The translations under genes and the position numbers were made by a program. From Flavobacterium sp. N1736 (GTDB lineage: Bacteria > Bacteroidota > Bacteroidia > Flavobacteriales > Flavobacteriaceae), in contig NZ_CP109994.1 in NCBI RefSeq assembly GCF_025947065.1, forward strand, positions 3,100,001-3,164,000: 64,000 bases of DNA, given 5' to 3'. Below the pieces are notes generated by a model that was not told the DNA's origin, did no database searches, and saw only the letters and a program-made list of their open reading frames with translations. Positions 37,804-48,066 of this stretch are shown here, in pieces. The number at the start of each line of letters is the position of its first letter. Position 1 is the stretch's first letter.

Positions 37804-37834
37804 CAAAAGTAGTAACTTATTGCGAGATTACCAA
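37804..37834 (-). promoter_or_regulatory. Probable internal promoter upstream of rpsH
   Basis: -7 box TACTTTTG (37804-37811) and -33 TTG (37832-37834) with a 20-bp spacer on the minus strand. The -33 element overlaps the last codons of rpsN. The -7 box is identical to that of the rplC promoter. It could drive a separate rpsH-to-rplQ transcript. Confidence 0.6.
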
Positions 37835-38097
37835 GATGCTTTTTTAACTCCAGGAATTAATCCATTATTAGCCATCTCACGGAAAGTTACACGTGAAATA
37901 CCAAATTGACGAATATAACCTCTTGGTCTACCTGTTAATTTACAACGATTATGCAAACGAACTGGTGAAGCATTTTTAGGTAATTTTTGTAAACCTTCAA
38001 AATCTCCAGCTTCTTTCAAAGCTTTTCTTTTCTCAGCATACTTAGCTACCGTTTTCTCTCTTTTCACCTCACGGGCTTTCATTGATTCTTTAGCCAT
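37828..38097 (-). CDS. rpsN: 30S ribosomal protein S14 (long, zinc-free form)
   Basis: 89 aa: [27 protein letters not shown] and the C-terminal [26 protein letters not shown]. It is the long C-minus type without the CxxC zinc motif of the short S14 form. A 104-bp gap separates it from rpsH, unusual for this tightly packed operon. Confidence 0.98.
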   Translation of the reverse strand: MAKESMKAREVKREKTVAKYAEKRKALKEAGDFEGLQKLPKNASPVRLHNRCKLTGRPRGYIRQFGISRVTFREMANNGLIPGVKKASW

Positions 38098-38100
38098 GTC

Positions 38101-38652
38101 TTAATTCTTTTTAAAAGGTAATCCTAATTCAGCCAATAATGACTTTGCTTCCTTGTCTGTTTTTGCAGTAGTAACAAATGTAATATCCATTCCTGAAATT
38201 TTGTTTACTTTGTCAATATCAATTTCCGGGAAAATGATTTGCTCTAAAACTCCAAGGTTGTAATTACCTCTTCCGTCGAAACCAGTAGCTTTGATACCAC
38301 TAAAATCTCTAACGCGTGGTAAAGCAGAAGTTACAAGTCTATCTAAAAACTCATACATTCTTTCACCACGTAAAGTAACTTTTGCTCCAATAGGCATCCC
38401 TTTTCTCAATTTGAATGACGCAACGTCTTTCTTTGAAATTGTAGATACTGCTTTTTGTCCAGTGATCTTTGTTAACTCATCAACCGCATAGTCAATAAGT
38501 TTTTTATCAGATACAGCTGCACCAACTCCACGGCTCAAAACGATTTTTTCAAGTTTTGGAACTTGCATCACGTTTGTATATCCGAATTCCTCTTTAAGAG
38601 CAGAGATTACTCTACTCTTATATTCTTCTTTTAGTCTAGGTGTATATGCCAT
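38101..38652 (-). CDS. rplE: 50S ribosomal protein L5
   Basis: 183 aa: [23 protein letters not shown], the signature [13 protein letters not shown], and [24 protein letters not shown]5 binds 5S rRNA and contacts the P-site tRNA. Confidence 0.98.
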   Translation of the reverse strand: MAYTPRLKEEYKSRVISALKEEFGYTNVMQVPKLEKIVLSRGVGAAVSDKKLIDYAVDELTKITGQKAVSTISKKDVASFKLRKGMPIGAKVTLRGERMYEFLDRLVTSALPRVRDFSGIKATGFDGRGNYNLGVLEQIIFPEIDIDKVNKISGMDITFVTTAKTDKEAKSLLAELGLPFKKN

Positions 38653-38654
38653 TA

Positions 38655-38969
38655 CTATAGTACTTGATTAGATTTTTTTGAAAATCTTACTTTCTTATCT
38701 CCTTCTACTCTAATACCAACTCTAGTTGTTTCCTTAGTTTTAGGATCAATTAGTGAAATGTTAGATATTTGTATAGAAGCTTCTTTCTTAACGATACCAC
38801 CTTGAGGGTTTTTAGCACTTGGTTTTGTATGTTTCGAAACCATGTTTACACCTTCAACTATCGCTTTATTTTTCTCACGGTAAACACGTAAAACTTTACC
38901 TTCAGCACCTTTATGGTCTCCAGCAATAACTCTTACGATATCTCCTGATTTTATTTTTAGCTTTATCAT
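38655..38969 (-). CDS. rplX: 50S ribosomal protein L24
   Basis: 104 aa with a KOW motif close to the N terminus ([24 protein letters not shown]) and [22 protein letters not shown]24 initiates assembly at the 5-prime end of 23S rRNA. Confidence 0.98.
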   Translation of the reverse strand: MIKLKIKSGDIVRVIAGDHKGAEGKVLRVYREKNKAIVEGVNMVSKHTKPSAKNPQGGIVKKEASIQISNISLIDPKTKETTRVGIRVEGDKKVRFSKKSNQVL

Positions 38970-38980
38970 CTTAAAACGAA

Positions 38981-39349
38981 TTAAAGCACTTCTGGTGCTA
39001 ATGATACAATTTTCATGAATTGTTTTTCACGAAGTTCTCTTGCTACCGGACCAAAAACACGTGTTCCTCTCATTTCCCCTGCAGCGTTCAAAAGAACACA
39101 TGCATTATCATCGAAACGAATATAAGAACCATCAGCTCTTCTCACTTCTTTTTTGGTACGTACAACAACTGCAGTTGAAACAGCTCCTTTTTTAACGTTA
39201 CCGTTAGGAGTTGCATCTTTAATAGATACTACAATCTTGTCACCAACAGAGGCATACCTTCTTTTGGTACCTCCTAAAACACGGATAGTTAAAACTTCTT
39301 TTGCTCCCGTGTTATCTGCTACTTTTAGTCTTGATTCCTGTTGTACCAT
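38981..39349 (-). CDS. rplN: 50S ribosomal protein L14
   Basis: 122 aa: [27 protein letters not shown] and [30 protein letters not shown]14 sits at the subunit interface (bridge B8) and is the docking site of the silencing factor RsfS. Standard length. Confidence 0.98.
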
Positions 39350-39351
39350 AA

Positions 39352-39612
39352 TTATTTAGCTCTTTCTAAGATTTCAACTAATCTCCAACATTTTGTTTTA
39401 CTTAAAGGACGCGTTTCGCTAATTCTTACAGTATCTCCAATGTTACAGTCGTTTGTTTCGTCGTGTGCAACGTATTTCTTTGTTTTCAACACGAACTTAC
39501 CGTATAATGGGTGTTTTACTTTTCTTACTTCAGCAATAACAATAGATTTATCCATTTTATTTGAAGTAACAACACCTATTCTTTCTTTTCTTAAATTTCT
39601 TTTTTCTTCCAT
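39352..39612 (-). CDS. rpsQ: 30S ribosomal protein S17
   Basis: 86 aa, OB-fold: [33 protein letters not shown] and the signature [20 protein letters not shown]. Its stop is 2 bp from the rplN start. Confidence 0.97.
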   Translation of the reverse strand: MEEKRNLRKERIGVVTSNKMDKSIVIAEVRKVKHPLYGKFVLKTKKYVAHDETNDCNIGDTVRISETRPLSKTKCWRLVEILERAK

Positions 39613-39629
39613 CTTTCAGCAGAATACAA

Positions 39630-39821
39630 TTATTGTAACTCTCTTTTAGTTAACTCTGTAGCCAATCTTGCAACTGTTCTTCTTACACTTCTAATTTGAA
39701 GTGGGTTCTCAATTGGAGAAATAGCGTGAGCCATTTTTAGGTCAGCATATATTTTCTTAGTTTGACTAAGTTTTTCTTGCAACTCCGCTGCAGAAAGATC
39801 TTTTATTTCTGATTGTTTCAT
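39630..39821 (-). CDS. rpmC: 50S ribosomal protein L29
   Basis: 63 aa, two antiparallel helices: MKQSEIKDLSAAELQEKLSQ and the signature IRSVRRTVARLATELTKREL. L29 sits by the exit tunnel and helps dock SRP and trigger factor with L23. Confidence 0.97.
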   Translation of the reverse strand: MKQSEIKDLSAAELQEKLSQTKKIYADLKMAHAISPIENPLQIRSVRRTVARLATELTKRELQ

Positions 39822-39834
39822 AATATAAATTTAA

Positions 39835-40260
39835 TTATGCTTCGAAATCTCTAGCAACGACGAATTTAGTTTTTACTGGAAGCTTTTGAGCTGCAAGACG
39901 TAAAGCCTCTTTTGCAACTGATAAAGGAACTCCTCCAACTTCAAACATAATTCTTCCGGGTTTAACAACGGCAGCCCAATATTCAACGGCACCTTTACCT
40001 TTACCCATACGTACCTCAAGAGGCTTCTTAGTAATTGGTTTGTCTGGAAATATTTTGATCCATAATTGTCCTTCTCTCTTCATGAAACGAGTTGCAGCAA
40101 TACGTGCAGCTTCGATTTGACGAGAAGTTAAGAACATTCCATCTTCATGTACAGATTTAATACCAAACATTCCATTAGAAAGTTCATGCCCTCTTTGAGA
40201 GTTACCTTTCATTTTACCCTTTTGTACCTTACGGTATTTTGTTCTTTTAGGCTGTAACAT
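39835..40260 (-). CDS. rplP: 50S ribosomal protein L16
   Basis: 141 aa: [24 protein letters not shown] and the signature [25 protein letters not shown]16 organises the A-site region of 23S rRNA. Confidence 0.98.
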   Translation of the reverse strand: MLQPKRTKYRKVQKGKMKGNSQRGHELSNGMFGIKSVHEDGMFLTSRQIEAARIAATRFMKREGQLWIKIFPDKPITKKPLEVRMGKGKGAVEYWAAVVKPGRIMFEVGGVPLSVAKEALRLAAQKLPVKTKFVVARDFEA

Positions 40261-40279
40261 TTTTCTTTAGTTTAAAAAT

Positions 40280-41038
40280 TTACTTTCTTTTACGAGCGTC
40301 TGGTTTTCCACCTTTATTAAAGTTAGATTTACCTCTAGGGGCATCTCCACCTTTACCACCACCAGTTCCAGATTGTTTTTTATCCATTCCTGCAAGCGGA
40401 GAAAGATCTCTCTTTCCATAAACTTCACCTTTCATGATCCATACTTTGATACCCATTCTACCATAAGTAGTGTGAGCTTCAGCCAAAGCATAATCAATAT
40501 CAGCTCTGAAAGTTGATAGAGGAATTCTACCTTCTTTGAAACCTTCTGAACGTGCCATCTCAGCACCATTTAAACGACCAGAAATCAAAACTTTGATACC
40601 TTCAGCGTTCATACGCATAGAAGCAGCAATAGCCATTTTGATTGCACGTCTGTAAGAAATACGGCTTTCGATTTGACGAGCGATGCTTGTCGCCACAAGA
40701 TAAGCATCTAATTCAGGTCTTTTAATTTCAAAGATGTTGATTTGAACCTCTTTGTCAGTAACTTTCTTAAGTTCCTCTTTCAACTTGTCTACCTCTTGTC
40801 CACCTTTTCCGATAATGATACCAGGTCTGGCAGTAGTGATAGTAACGGTTACAAGTTTCAAAGTTCTCTCGATGATTACTTTAGATACACTAGCTTTTGA
40901 TAAACGAGCGTGGATATACTTTCTGATTTTGTGATCTTCGGCAAGTTTATCACCGTAATCATTTCCACCATACCAGTTTGAGTCCCACCCTCTGATGATA
41001 CCAAGTCTATTTCCAATTGGATTTGTCTTTTGTCCCAT
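40280..41038 (-). CDS. rpsC: 30S ribosomal protein S3
   Basis: 252 aa: [24 protein letters not shown], a KH domain with [20 protein letters not shown] and the C-terminal signature [18 protein letters not shown]. After the usual end it carries a basic Gly/Lys-rich tail of roughly 35 residues. S3 forms part of the mRNA entry channel. Confidence 0.98.
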
Positions 41039-41043
41039 GCTGC

Positions 41044-41457
41044 TTAAGAATTGCTTTGTGTGTTATTGATAGCTCCAAGCACGATTGTTACGTGATTAGA
41101 ACGTTTTCTTATTCTGTGTGCACGACCTTGTGGAGCTGGACGAAGTCTTTTCAACATCATTCCACCATCTACTCTGATCTCTTTAACAAATAATCCAGCT
41201 TCTTCTAAATTACCTTCACTATTTTTTTGCTCCCAGTTGTTGATTGCAGATAATAATAGTTTTTCTAATTTTCTTGAAGCTTCTTTAGAACTGAATCTTA
41301 AGATGTTAAGTGCTCTTTCTACCTTCTGACCTCTTACCAAGTCCGCTACTAAGCGCATTTTTCTAGGTGAAGTAGGGCAGTTATTCAATTTTGCGAAAGC
41401 AATAGACTTATTAGCCTCTTTTCTCGCATCTGCTGTTTCTCTTTTACGAACTCCCAT
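41044..41457 (-). CDS. rplV: 50S ribosomal protein L22
   Basis: 137 aa: [31 protein letters not shown], then the tunnel-lining hairpin region around [31 protein letters not shown]22 reaches into the exit tunnel at the constriction. Confidence 0.98.
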
Positions 41458-41463
41458 TGCTTC

Positions 41464-41742
41464 TTATTTTTTACCTTTATTTTTTGCTCCAGCATGACCT
41501 CTAAAAGATCTAGTTGGTGAAAATTCTCCTAATTTGTGACCTACCATGTTTTCTGTTACGTAAACTGGTACAAATTGACGACCGTTATGAACTGCGATAG
41601 TTTGTCCAACGAAATCTGGAGTAATCATAGAAGCTCTAGACCAAGTCTTTACTACACTATTTTTACCACTTTCTACGTTTTCCTGAACTTTCTTGTCTAA
41701 CTTATAATGAACGAAAGGTCCTTTTTTTAATGAACGTGCCAT
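41464..41742 (-). CDS. rpsS: 30S ribosomal protein S19
   Basis: 92 aa: [49 protein letters not shown] and [18 protein letters not shown]. It forms a complex with S13 in the 30S head. It is 6 bp from both neighbours. Confidence 0.98.
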
Positions 41743-41748
41743 ATCTTA

Positions 41749-42573
41749 TTATTTCTTTCTACGTTCTACGATATACTTGTTACTCGGGTTTTTCTTAGAA
41801 CGAGTTCTATAACCTTTTGCTGGTATTCCATTTCTTGAACGTGGATGTCCACCAGAAGAACGTCCTTCTCCACCACCCATTGGGTGATCAACAGGGTTCA
41901 TTGCAACAGGTCTTGTTCTAGGTCTTCTTCCTAACCATCTTGTTCTACCAGCTTTTCCTGATACAACTAATTGGTGGTCTGAATTAGAAACAGCTCCAAT
42001 TGTAGCCGAACAAGTTAACAAGATTAATCTTGTTTCACCAGATGGCATTTTAATTGTAGCATATTTTCCATCTCTTGCCATTAATTGAGCAAATGTTCCA
42101 GCTGAACGAGCGATTACCGCTCCTTGACCTGGACGTAACTCAATACAAGAGATTACAGTTCCTAAAGGAATTCTGCTTAAAGGCAATGTATTACCAATTT
42201 CAGGTTGAGATTCTGGACCAGAAACTAGTTTCTGACCAACTTTCAATCCGTTTTGAGCAATAACGTATGTTTTCTCTCCATCAGCATAAGCTAATAAAGC
42301 GATAAATGCAGTACGATTTGGATCATACTCAATTGATTTCACTGTAGCTGGAATTCCTTCTTTTGTACGTTTGAAATCAATAATACGATATCTCTGCTTG
42401 TGACCACCACCCGTATAACGCATGGTCATCTTTCCTTGACTATTTCTACCTCCAGAGTTTTTTATCGGCGCTATCAAAGAGCGTTCCGGCTTATCAGTTG
42501 TAATGGCGTCATAACCATTCACAACTCTAAATCGCTGACCTGGGGTAATAGGTTTTAATTTTCTTACTGACAT
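41749..42573 (-). CDS. rplB: 50S ribosomal protein L2
   Basis: 274 aa with the OB and SH3-like RNA-binding domains and the C-terminal signature [15 protein letters not shown], whose His lies near the peptidyl transferase centre. The region [21 protein letters not shown] closes the protein. Essential for subunit association. Confidence 0.98.
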   Translation of the reverse strand: MSVRKLKPITPGQRFRVVNGYDAITTDKPERSLIAPIKNSGGRNSQGKMTMRYTGGGHKQRYRIIDFKRTKEGIPATVKSIEYDPNRTAFIALLAYADGEKTYVIAQNGLKVGQKLVSGPESQPEIGNTLPLSRIPLGTVISCIELRPGQGAVIARSAGTFAQLMARDGKYATIKMPSGETRLILLTCSATIGAVSNSDHQLVVSGKAGRTRWLGRRPRTRPVAMNPVDHPMGGGEGRSSGGHPRSRNGIPAKGYRTRSKKNPSNKYIVERRKK

Positions 42574-42582
42574 TTTTCTATC

Positions 42583-42873
42583 TTAGATATTGTTGTAAAA
42601 ATCAATTGTTTCTCCTTCTTGTACTTGAACAATCGCTTTCTTAATTGCATTTGTCTTTCCACTGATCAAACCACTTTTAGTGTATTTTGTAGTTCTATCC
42701 GGTCTTACGTTCATCGTGTTAACTGAAACGATAGTTACTCCATAAGCAGCTTCAACAGCTTTCTTAATTTGAACTTTGTTTGCTTTTTTGTCAACAACGA
42801 ATCCGAAGCGGTTTAAAACTTCACTTTCTTTGGTTACTTTTTCTGTTACTATAGGTCTAATTATGATACTCAT
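42583..42873 (-). CDS. rplW: 50S ribosomal protein L23
   Basis: 96 aa: IIRPIVTEKVTKESEVLNRFGFVVDKKANKVQIKKAVEAAYGV, with the tail VQEGETIDFYNNI. L23 is at the tunnel exit and docks trigger factor and SRP. Confidence 0.97.
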   Translation of the reverse strand: MSIIIRPIVTEKVTKESEVLNRFGFVVDKKANKVQIKKAVEAAYGVTIVSVNTMNVRPDRTTKYTKSGLISGKTNAIKKAIVQVQEGETIDFYNNI

Positions 42874-42880
42874 ACTCCTA

Positions 42881-43510
42881 TTATTTGCTTAAATTTTCTT
42901 CAATTAACTCCAAAGAACCTTCTAAAAGCACTAAATTATTAGTGTTTAAAATAGCGTAAGTGCTTAATTCTGAGCTAGTTACGACATTAGAAGCCTTTAA
43001 ATTGCGTGAGGACAAATATACATTTTTATTCGACTCTCCCAACACAAATAGAGATTTTTTATTATCTAACCCTAAAGCTTTCAAAACGTTAATGAAATTT
43101 TTAGTGTTTGGAGTTTCAAAATTAAAGTCCTCAAGAACGATAATATTCGACTCTTTTGCTTTGATTGAGAAAGCTGATTTTCTTGCCAATCTTTTCAAGC
43201 TTTTATTCAATTTAAATGAATAACTTCTTGGTCTTGGCCCGAAAATTGTTCCACCACCTTTAAACAATGGATTTTTGATACTTCCCGCACGAGCTGTACC
43301 TGTTCCTTTTTGTTTTTTAATCTTACGTGTACTTCCCGTCACTTCAGCTCTTTCTTTAGCTTTGTGAGTCCCTTGTCTTTGATTAGCAAGATATTGCTTA
43401 ACATCAAGGTATACAGCGTGATTGTTTGGTTCAATTGCGAATACTGAATCAGAAAGTTGAACTTTTCTCCCAGTATCTTTTCCGTTGAAATCTAATACTT
43501 TTACTTCCAT
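42881..43510 (-). CDS. rplD: 50S ribosomal protein L4
   Basis: 209 aa. The extended loop [35 protein letters not shown] lines the exit tunnel. The globular domain has [21 protein letters not shown] and [13 protein letters not shown]. Its start codon shares its first base with the end of the rplC stop (1-bp overlap). In E. coli L4 regulates this operon by attenuation; no comparable leader was identified. Confidence 0.98.
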   Translation of the reverse strand: MEVKVLDFNGKDTGRKVQLSDSVFAIEPNNHAVYLDVKQYLANQRQGTHKAKERAEVTGSTRKIKKQKGTGTARAGSIKNPLFKGGGTIFGPRPRSYSFKLNKSLKRLARKSAFSIKAKESNIIVLEDFNFETPNTKNFINVLKALGLDNKKSLFVLGESNKNVYLSSRNLKASNVVTSSELSTYAILNTNNLVLLEGSLELIEENLSK

Positions 43511-44127
43511 TACTTCTGAATGATTACATAAGAGTTTTTATGTCCAGGAACACATCCTTTAATAACAAGTAGATTCTTTTCAGCAACTACTTTTAAAACT
43601 CTAAGGTTTTGAACTTTTACATTGTCTCCTCCCATTCTTCCAGCCATACGCATTCCTTTGAATACTCTAGATGGATATGAAGAAGCTCCTACAGAACCTG
43701 GCGCTCTTAAACGGTTGTGTTGACCGTGAGTTGCTTGTCCAACACCACCAAATCCGTGACGTTTAACAACCCCTTGAAAACCTTTACCTTTAGATACACC
43801 TTGTACATCTACAAATTCTCCTTCAGCAAAAATAGAAACATCAATAAGATCTCCTAATTTTTGTTCAGTTGCAAAATCTTGAAATTCAACGACTTTTTTC
43901 TTAGCAACAGTTCCAGCTTTTTTAAAGTGACCTAAAGCCGCTTTAGTGGAATGTTTCTCGTTTTTGTCATCGAAACCAAGTTGCAACGCTTCGTACCCGT
44001 CAACACCTTTGGTTCTGACTTGGGTAACAACACACGGCCCAGCCTCGATTACTGTACAAGGAATGTTTTTCCCGTTTTCGTCGAAAATACTAGTCATGCC
44101 GATTTTTTTACCAATTAACCCAGACAT
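43510..44127 (-). CDS. rplC: 50S ribosomal protein L3
   Basis: 205 aa: [34 protein letters not shown] and the loop [21 protein letters not shown], which reaches the peptidyl transferase centre, then [23 protein letters not shown]. It is the first gene of the S10-type operon here, because rpsJ is left in the str operon upstream. Confidence 0.98.
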   Translation of the reverse strand: MSGLIGKKIGMTSIFDENGKNIPCTVIEAGPCVVTQVRTKGVDGYEALQLGFDDKNEKHSTKAALGHFKKAGTVAKKKVVEFQDFATEQKLGDLIDVSIFAEGEFVDVQGVSKGKGFQGVVKRHGFGGVGQATHGQHNRLRAPGSVGASSYPSRVFKGMRMAGRMGGDNVKVQNLRVLKVVAEKNLLVIKGCVPGHKNSYVIIQK

Positions 44128-44196
44128 AAATATTAATTATTAATTACTAAAATTCCCTTCAATTTGAAAATAACAGAAATTTCCAAACAGGGAGTG

Positions 44197-44227
44197 CAAA
44201 AGTATACATTAAAATTGAATATACCAA
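44197..44227 (-). promoter_or_regulatory. Promoter of the rplC (S10/spc/alpha) operon
   Basis: -7 box TACTTTTG (44197-44204) and -33 TTG (44225-44227) with a 20-bp spacer on the minus strand. The predicted leader is about 66 nt. Confidence 0.75.
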
Positions 44228-44476
44228 ACAGTTAGAAAAATTAAATAGCTCATAATCAAAATCAAAGCTTCAGTCCAACCACTTCAAGCAATTTATTTAT
44301 CACAAAAATTATTTTCTACTATTTTAACCTGCAACAACAACTACCTTAACAATTACTTAATCTTCCAAACAAAAAAATCTCGTAACTACCTAAATCAAAG
44401 ACATCTCTGTTAAAAACAAGAAAAAATTAAACACAAAAGCATTTCCAAAAATAATTACTAAGTAAACTTTTAATCA
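44228..44476. other. Non-coding gap between the str and S10 operons
   Basis: The gene-free stretch from 44128 to 44530 holds the rplC promoter and the rpsJ terminator at its ends. The middle is very A-rich on the plus strand, and I see no ORF, repeat or RNA gene in it. Confidence 0.5.
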
Positions 44477-44508
44477 TAAAAAAAGCGAGACATTTCTGTC
44501 TCGCTTTT
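44477..44508 (-). terminator. Terminator after rpsJ, end of the str operon
   Basis: AAAAGCGAGACA and TGTCTCGCTTTT form a perfect 12-bp stem with a 4-nt loop and a T run on the minus strand, 23 bp after the rpsJ stop. Confidence 0.92.
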
Positions 44509-44530
44509 CTATATAAAATATAATAAAAAA

Positions 44531-44836
44531 TTACACTTTTATTTCTACTTCAACTCCACTTGGCAATTCAAGTTTCATTAAAGCATCAATAGTTTTAGAT
44601 GAAGATGAATAAATATCAATCAATCTCTTGTATGACATTACTTCAAATTGCTCTCTCGCTTTTTTGTTAACGTGCGGAGAACGTAGTACAGTGAAAAGTT
44701 TTTTGTGAGTTGGCAACGGAATTGGACCTGTTACAACTGCTCCAGTAGTTTTTACTGTTTTTACGATCTTTTCAGCAGACTTGTCTACCAACATGTGATC
44801 GTAAGATTTTAGTTTTATTCTGATTTTTTGACTCAT
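44531..44836 (-). CDS. rpsJ: 30S ribosomal protein S10 (NusE)
   Basis: 101 aa: [51 protein letters not shown]. It is both a 30S head protein and, as NusE, a partner of NusB/NusG in transcription. It is the last gene of the str operon, cut off from rplC by a terminator, unlike E. coli where it leads the S10 operon. Confidence 0.98.
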
Positions 44837-44847
44837 TTTCTTAAGAA

Positions 44848-47004
44848 TTAAGCGTTACCTTTTGCTTTTTTAATTACAGCTTCTGAAATATTAGAAGGTG
44901 TTTCTGCATAGTGAGAAAACTCCATTGTTGAAGTAGCTCTACCAGAAGACAATGTTCTTAATGTTGTTACATATCCAAACATTTCTGATAAAGGCACATC
45001 AGCTTTAATAGTTTTAGCACCGTTTCTATCACCCATGTCATTGACCTGACCTCTACGACGGTTGATATCACCTACGATATCCCCCATGTTTTCTTCAGGA
45101 GTAATAACTTCCATTTTCATGATTGGCTCAAGAATAATTGCTCCAGCAGCCTTAGCTACTTCTCTATAACCCATTCTCGCAGCTAATTCAAAAGAAAGAG
45201 CATCAGAATCGACAGGGTGGAAAGATCCGTCTGTCAAAGTTACTTTCAAACTATCCACTTGATAACCAGCCAAAGGACCAGTTTTCATAGCTTCACGGAA
45301 ACCTTTTTCTACAGATGGAATATATTCTTTAGGAACGTTACCACCTTTTACTGCATTAATAAATTGCAATCCAACAGGAACTTTACCATCAACTTCGTCA
45401 GCTGGCTCAAGTGTAAATACGATATCACCGAATTTACCACGACCTCCTGATTGTTTCTTGTAAGTCTCTCTATGTGTTGCAGTTCTTGTAAACGCTTCTT
45501 TATATTCGACTTGAGGCTCACCTTGGTTCACTTCAACTTTAAATTCACGTTTCATACGATCTACCAAGATATCTAAGTGAAGCTCACCCATACCTGAGAT
45601 AATAGTTTGCCCTGAAGCCTCATCTGTTCTAACAGTAAATGTTGGATCCTCTTCAGCTAATTTAGCCAAAGCCATACCCATTTTATCAACGTCGGCTTTA
45701 GTTTTAGGTTCAATTGCAATACCAATTACCGGTGCAGGGAATTTCATTGACTCAAGAATAATTGGGTGTTTTTCATCACACAATGTATCTCCAGTTTTAA
45801 TATCTTTAAATCCAACAGCAGCTCCAATATCTCCAGCCTCAATATATTCGATTGGATTTTGTTTGTTAGCGTGCATTTGGTAGATACGAGAAATTCTTTC
45901 TTTGTTTCCTGAACGAGTGTTCAAAACATAAGAACCAGCATCTAAACGACCAGAGTAAGCACGGAAGAAAGCTAAACGACCTACGAATGGGTCAGTAGCA
46001 ATTTTAAATGCCAAAGCAGCGAACGGCTCTTTTACATCTGGCTTACGCAAGATTTTAGTTTGATCTTCTTCTAATAATTCAGCATCATCAGGATGAATCC
46101 CTTCGATACCTTCTTTATCCATTGGAGAAGGTAAATATTTACATACTGCATCTAACATGAATTGAACTCCTTTGTTTTTAAAAGAAGAACCAGCGATCAT
46201 AGGAATGATAGCCATATCCATAGTAGCAGCCCTTAAAGCATTGTTGATTTCTTCCTCTGTAATAGAGTTTTCATCTTCCATGAATTTCTCTAAAAGATTT
46301 TCATCGTAGTCAGCAACTGCTTCAATAAGGATAGATCTGTACTCTTTAACCTCTGCAACCATATCAGCAGGAATTTCAACAATATCAAAAGTCGCCCCTT
46401 GAGTTGCATCATGCCAAATAATAGCTTGGTTTTTTACTAAATCTACAACACCTTTGAAATCATTTTCTTCACCAATTGGCAAAGTGATCGCAACAGCATT
46501 TGATTTTAACATATCACGAACTTGTTGACAAACTGCCAAAAAGTTAGATCCTTGACGGTCCATTTTATTTACGAATCCCATACGTGGAACTCTGTACTGA
46601 TCTGCAAGTCTCCAGTTAGTTTCTGATTGTGGTTCAACACCGTCAACAGCACTAAACAAGAAAACTAATCCATCAAGTACACGTAAAGAACGGTTTACCT
46701 CTACAGTAAAATCAACGTGTCCGGGAGTATCAATAATATTAAAGTGGTATGGCAAAGATTCAGGCAAAATTTTACCTTGTTCAGTTGGAAAATTCCACTC
46801 ACAAGTTGTTGCAGCTGAAGTAATTGTAATACCTCTTTCTTGCTCTTGAGCCATCCAGTCCATTGTTGCAGCACCATCATGTACTTCACCAATTTTATGT
46901 GACTTTCCAGTATAAAAAAGGATACGCTCCGTTGTTGTTGTTTTACCAGCATCAATGTGAGCAGCAATTCCGATATTTCTTGTATATTTTAAATCTCTAG
47001 CCAT
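44848..47004 (-). CDS. fusA: Elongation factor G
   Basis: 718-aa translocation GTPase: G1 [17 protein letters not shown], the switch [24 protein letters not shown]3 [15 protein letters not shown] and G4 FVNKMDR. Domains II-V follow, with [18 protein letters not shown] in domain III and a full-length C terminus. The codons and placement between rpsG and rpsJ indicate the housekeeping EF-G. Confidence 0.98.
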   Translation of the reverse strand: MARDLKYTRNIGIAAHIDAGKTTTTERILFYTGKSHKIGEVHDGAATMDWMAQEQERGITITSAATTCEWNFPTEQGKILPESLPYHFNIIDTPGHVDFTVEVNRSLRVLDGLVFLFSAVDGVEPQSETNWRLADQYRVPRMGFVNKMDRQGSNFLAVCQQVRDMLKSNAVAITLPIGEENDFKGVVDLVKNQAIIWHDATQGATFDIVEIPADMVAEVKEYRSILIEAVADYDENLLEKFMEDENSITEEEINNALRAATMDMAIIPMIAGSSFKNKGVQFMLDAVCKYLPSPMDKEGIEGIHPDDAELLEEDQTKILRKPDVKEPFAALAFKIATDPFVGRLAFFRAYSGRLDAGSYVLNTRSGNKERISRIYQMHANKQNPIEYIEAGDIGAAVGFKDIKTGDTLCDEKHPIILESMKFPAPVIGIAIEPKTKADVDKMGMALAKLAEEDPTFTVRTDEASGQTIISGMGELHLDILVDRMKREFKVEVNQGEPQVEYKEAFTRTATHRETYKKQSGGRGKFGDIVFTLEPADEVDGKVPVGLQFINAVKGGNVPKEYIPSVEKGFREAMKTGPLAGYQVDSLKVTLTDGSFHPVDSDALSFELAARMGYREVAKAAGAIILEPIMKMEVITPEENMGDIVGDINRRRGQVNDMGDRNGAKTIKADVPLSEMFGYVTTLRTLSSGRATSTMEFSHYAETPSNISEAVIKKAKGNA

Positions 47005-47014
47005 TTCTTACGAA

Positions 47015-47491
47015 TTAAAATCTAAAGTGAGAGAAAGCTTTGTTAGCTTCTGCCATCTTGTGAGTATCCATTCTTTTCTTAACCGCAGCACCTTCTTCTT
47101 TAGCAGCAGCTAAACATTCTGACGCTAGACGTTGTGCCATAGATTTTTCATTTCTTCTTCTAGAATAAAGTATTAACCACTTCATTGCCATAGAAATTTT
47201 TCTGTCTGGTCTAATTTGCATTGGAATTTGAAATGTAGCTCCACCTACTCTACGACTACGTACTTCTACGTGAGGCATAACGTTTGTTAAAGCATCTTTC
47301 CAAATTTCTAATGAAGATTTTTCTGAATCCTGCTTTTTAGACTCAATGATGTCAATTGCATCATAAAATACTTTGAAAGCTGTAGATTTCTTACCGTCCC
47401 ACATTAAGTTGTTCACAAAACGCGTTACCAATTGGTCGTTAAACCTCGGATCTGGTAAAAGTGGTCTTTTCTTTGCCGCTCTTTTTCTCAT
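47015..47491 (-). CDS. rpsG: 30S ribosomal protein S7
   Basis: 158 aa: MRKRAAKKRPLLPDPRFNDQLVTRFVNNLMWDGKKSTA, VEVRSRRVGGATFQIPMQIRPDRK and a C-terminal arm EANKAFSHFRF. S7 nucleates the 30S head and lies at the E site. Confidence 0.98.
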   Translation of the reverse strand: MRKRAAKKRPLLPDPRFNDQLVTRFVNNLMWDGKKSTAFKVFYDAIDIIESKKQDSEKSSLEIWKDALTNVMPHVEVRSRRVGGATFQIPMQIRPDRKISMAMKWLILYSRRRNEKSMAQRLASECLAAAKEEGAAVKKRMDTHKMAEANKAFSHFRF

Positions 47492-47514
47492 GTCTTTTTC
47501 TTAAAAGTTTTAAA

Positions 47515-47898
47515 TTACTTTTTTGCTTCTTTTGGGCGTTTAGCACCGTACTTAGATCTTCTTTGCGTTCTTCCTGCAACTCCTGACGTGTCAAGCGCTC
47601 CACGAACGATATGATATCTAACACCTGGTAAATCTTTTACCCTTCCGCCTCTAACTAATACTATCGAGTGCTCTTGTAAATTGTGTCCTTCTCCAGGGAT
47701 GTAAGCATTCACTTCATTACCATTTGTCAAACGTACACGCGCAACTTTACGCATTGCAGAGTTTGGTTTTTTTGGTGTAGTAGTGTAAACACGCGTACAA
47801 ACCCCTCTTCTTTGAGGACAAGAATCTAAAGCAACCGATTTACTCTTCTTAGTTATCTGAGTTCTTCCTGTTCTTACTAATTGTTGAATTGTTGGCAT
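47515..47898 (-). CDS. rpsL: 30S ribosomal protein S12
   Basis: 127 aa from [20 protein letters not shown]. The ATG at 47898 is chosen; an in-frame TTG 28 codons upstream overlaps the promoter region. The decoding loop TPKKPNSA has lysines at 43-44 and [13 protein letters not shown] is intact, both in the streptomycin-sensitive form. It is the first gene of the str operon. Confidence 0.98.
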
Positions 47899-47952
47899 AA
47901 TTAATACTAAAAATTTATTATGTATATTAAATTCCCGCTTTTTACGGGGTTG

Positions 47953-47982
47953 CAAATGTATAAAATATTTTTCACTATACAA
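47953..47982 (-). promoter_or_regulatory. Promoter of the str operon (rpsL-rpsG-fusA-rpsJ)
   Basis: -7 box TACATTTG (47953-47960) and -33 TTG (47980-47982), spacer 19 bp, on the minus strand. The predicted leader is about 51 nt and includes a small CCCG/CGGG stem right after the start. Confidence 0.75.
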
Positions 47983-48066
47983 ACGTTAATCTATTAATTT
48001 TCAAGAACATTATTTAAGCTTATGATTTTACAAACAAACAATAGATATTTGCAATACTTTTAATAA

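Noticed and set aside
47899..47982. TTG start adding 28 codons to rpsL
   Set aside because: The extension overlaps the promoter elements and is unlike any S12; the ATG at 47898 is the standard start.
48040..48060. Plus-strand promoter for the Omp85-type gene (GATATTTG near 48044)
   Set aside because: It lacks the initial TA of the -7 consensus and has no TTG at the right distance.
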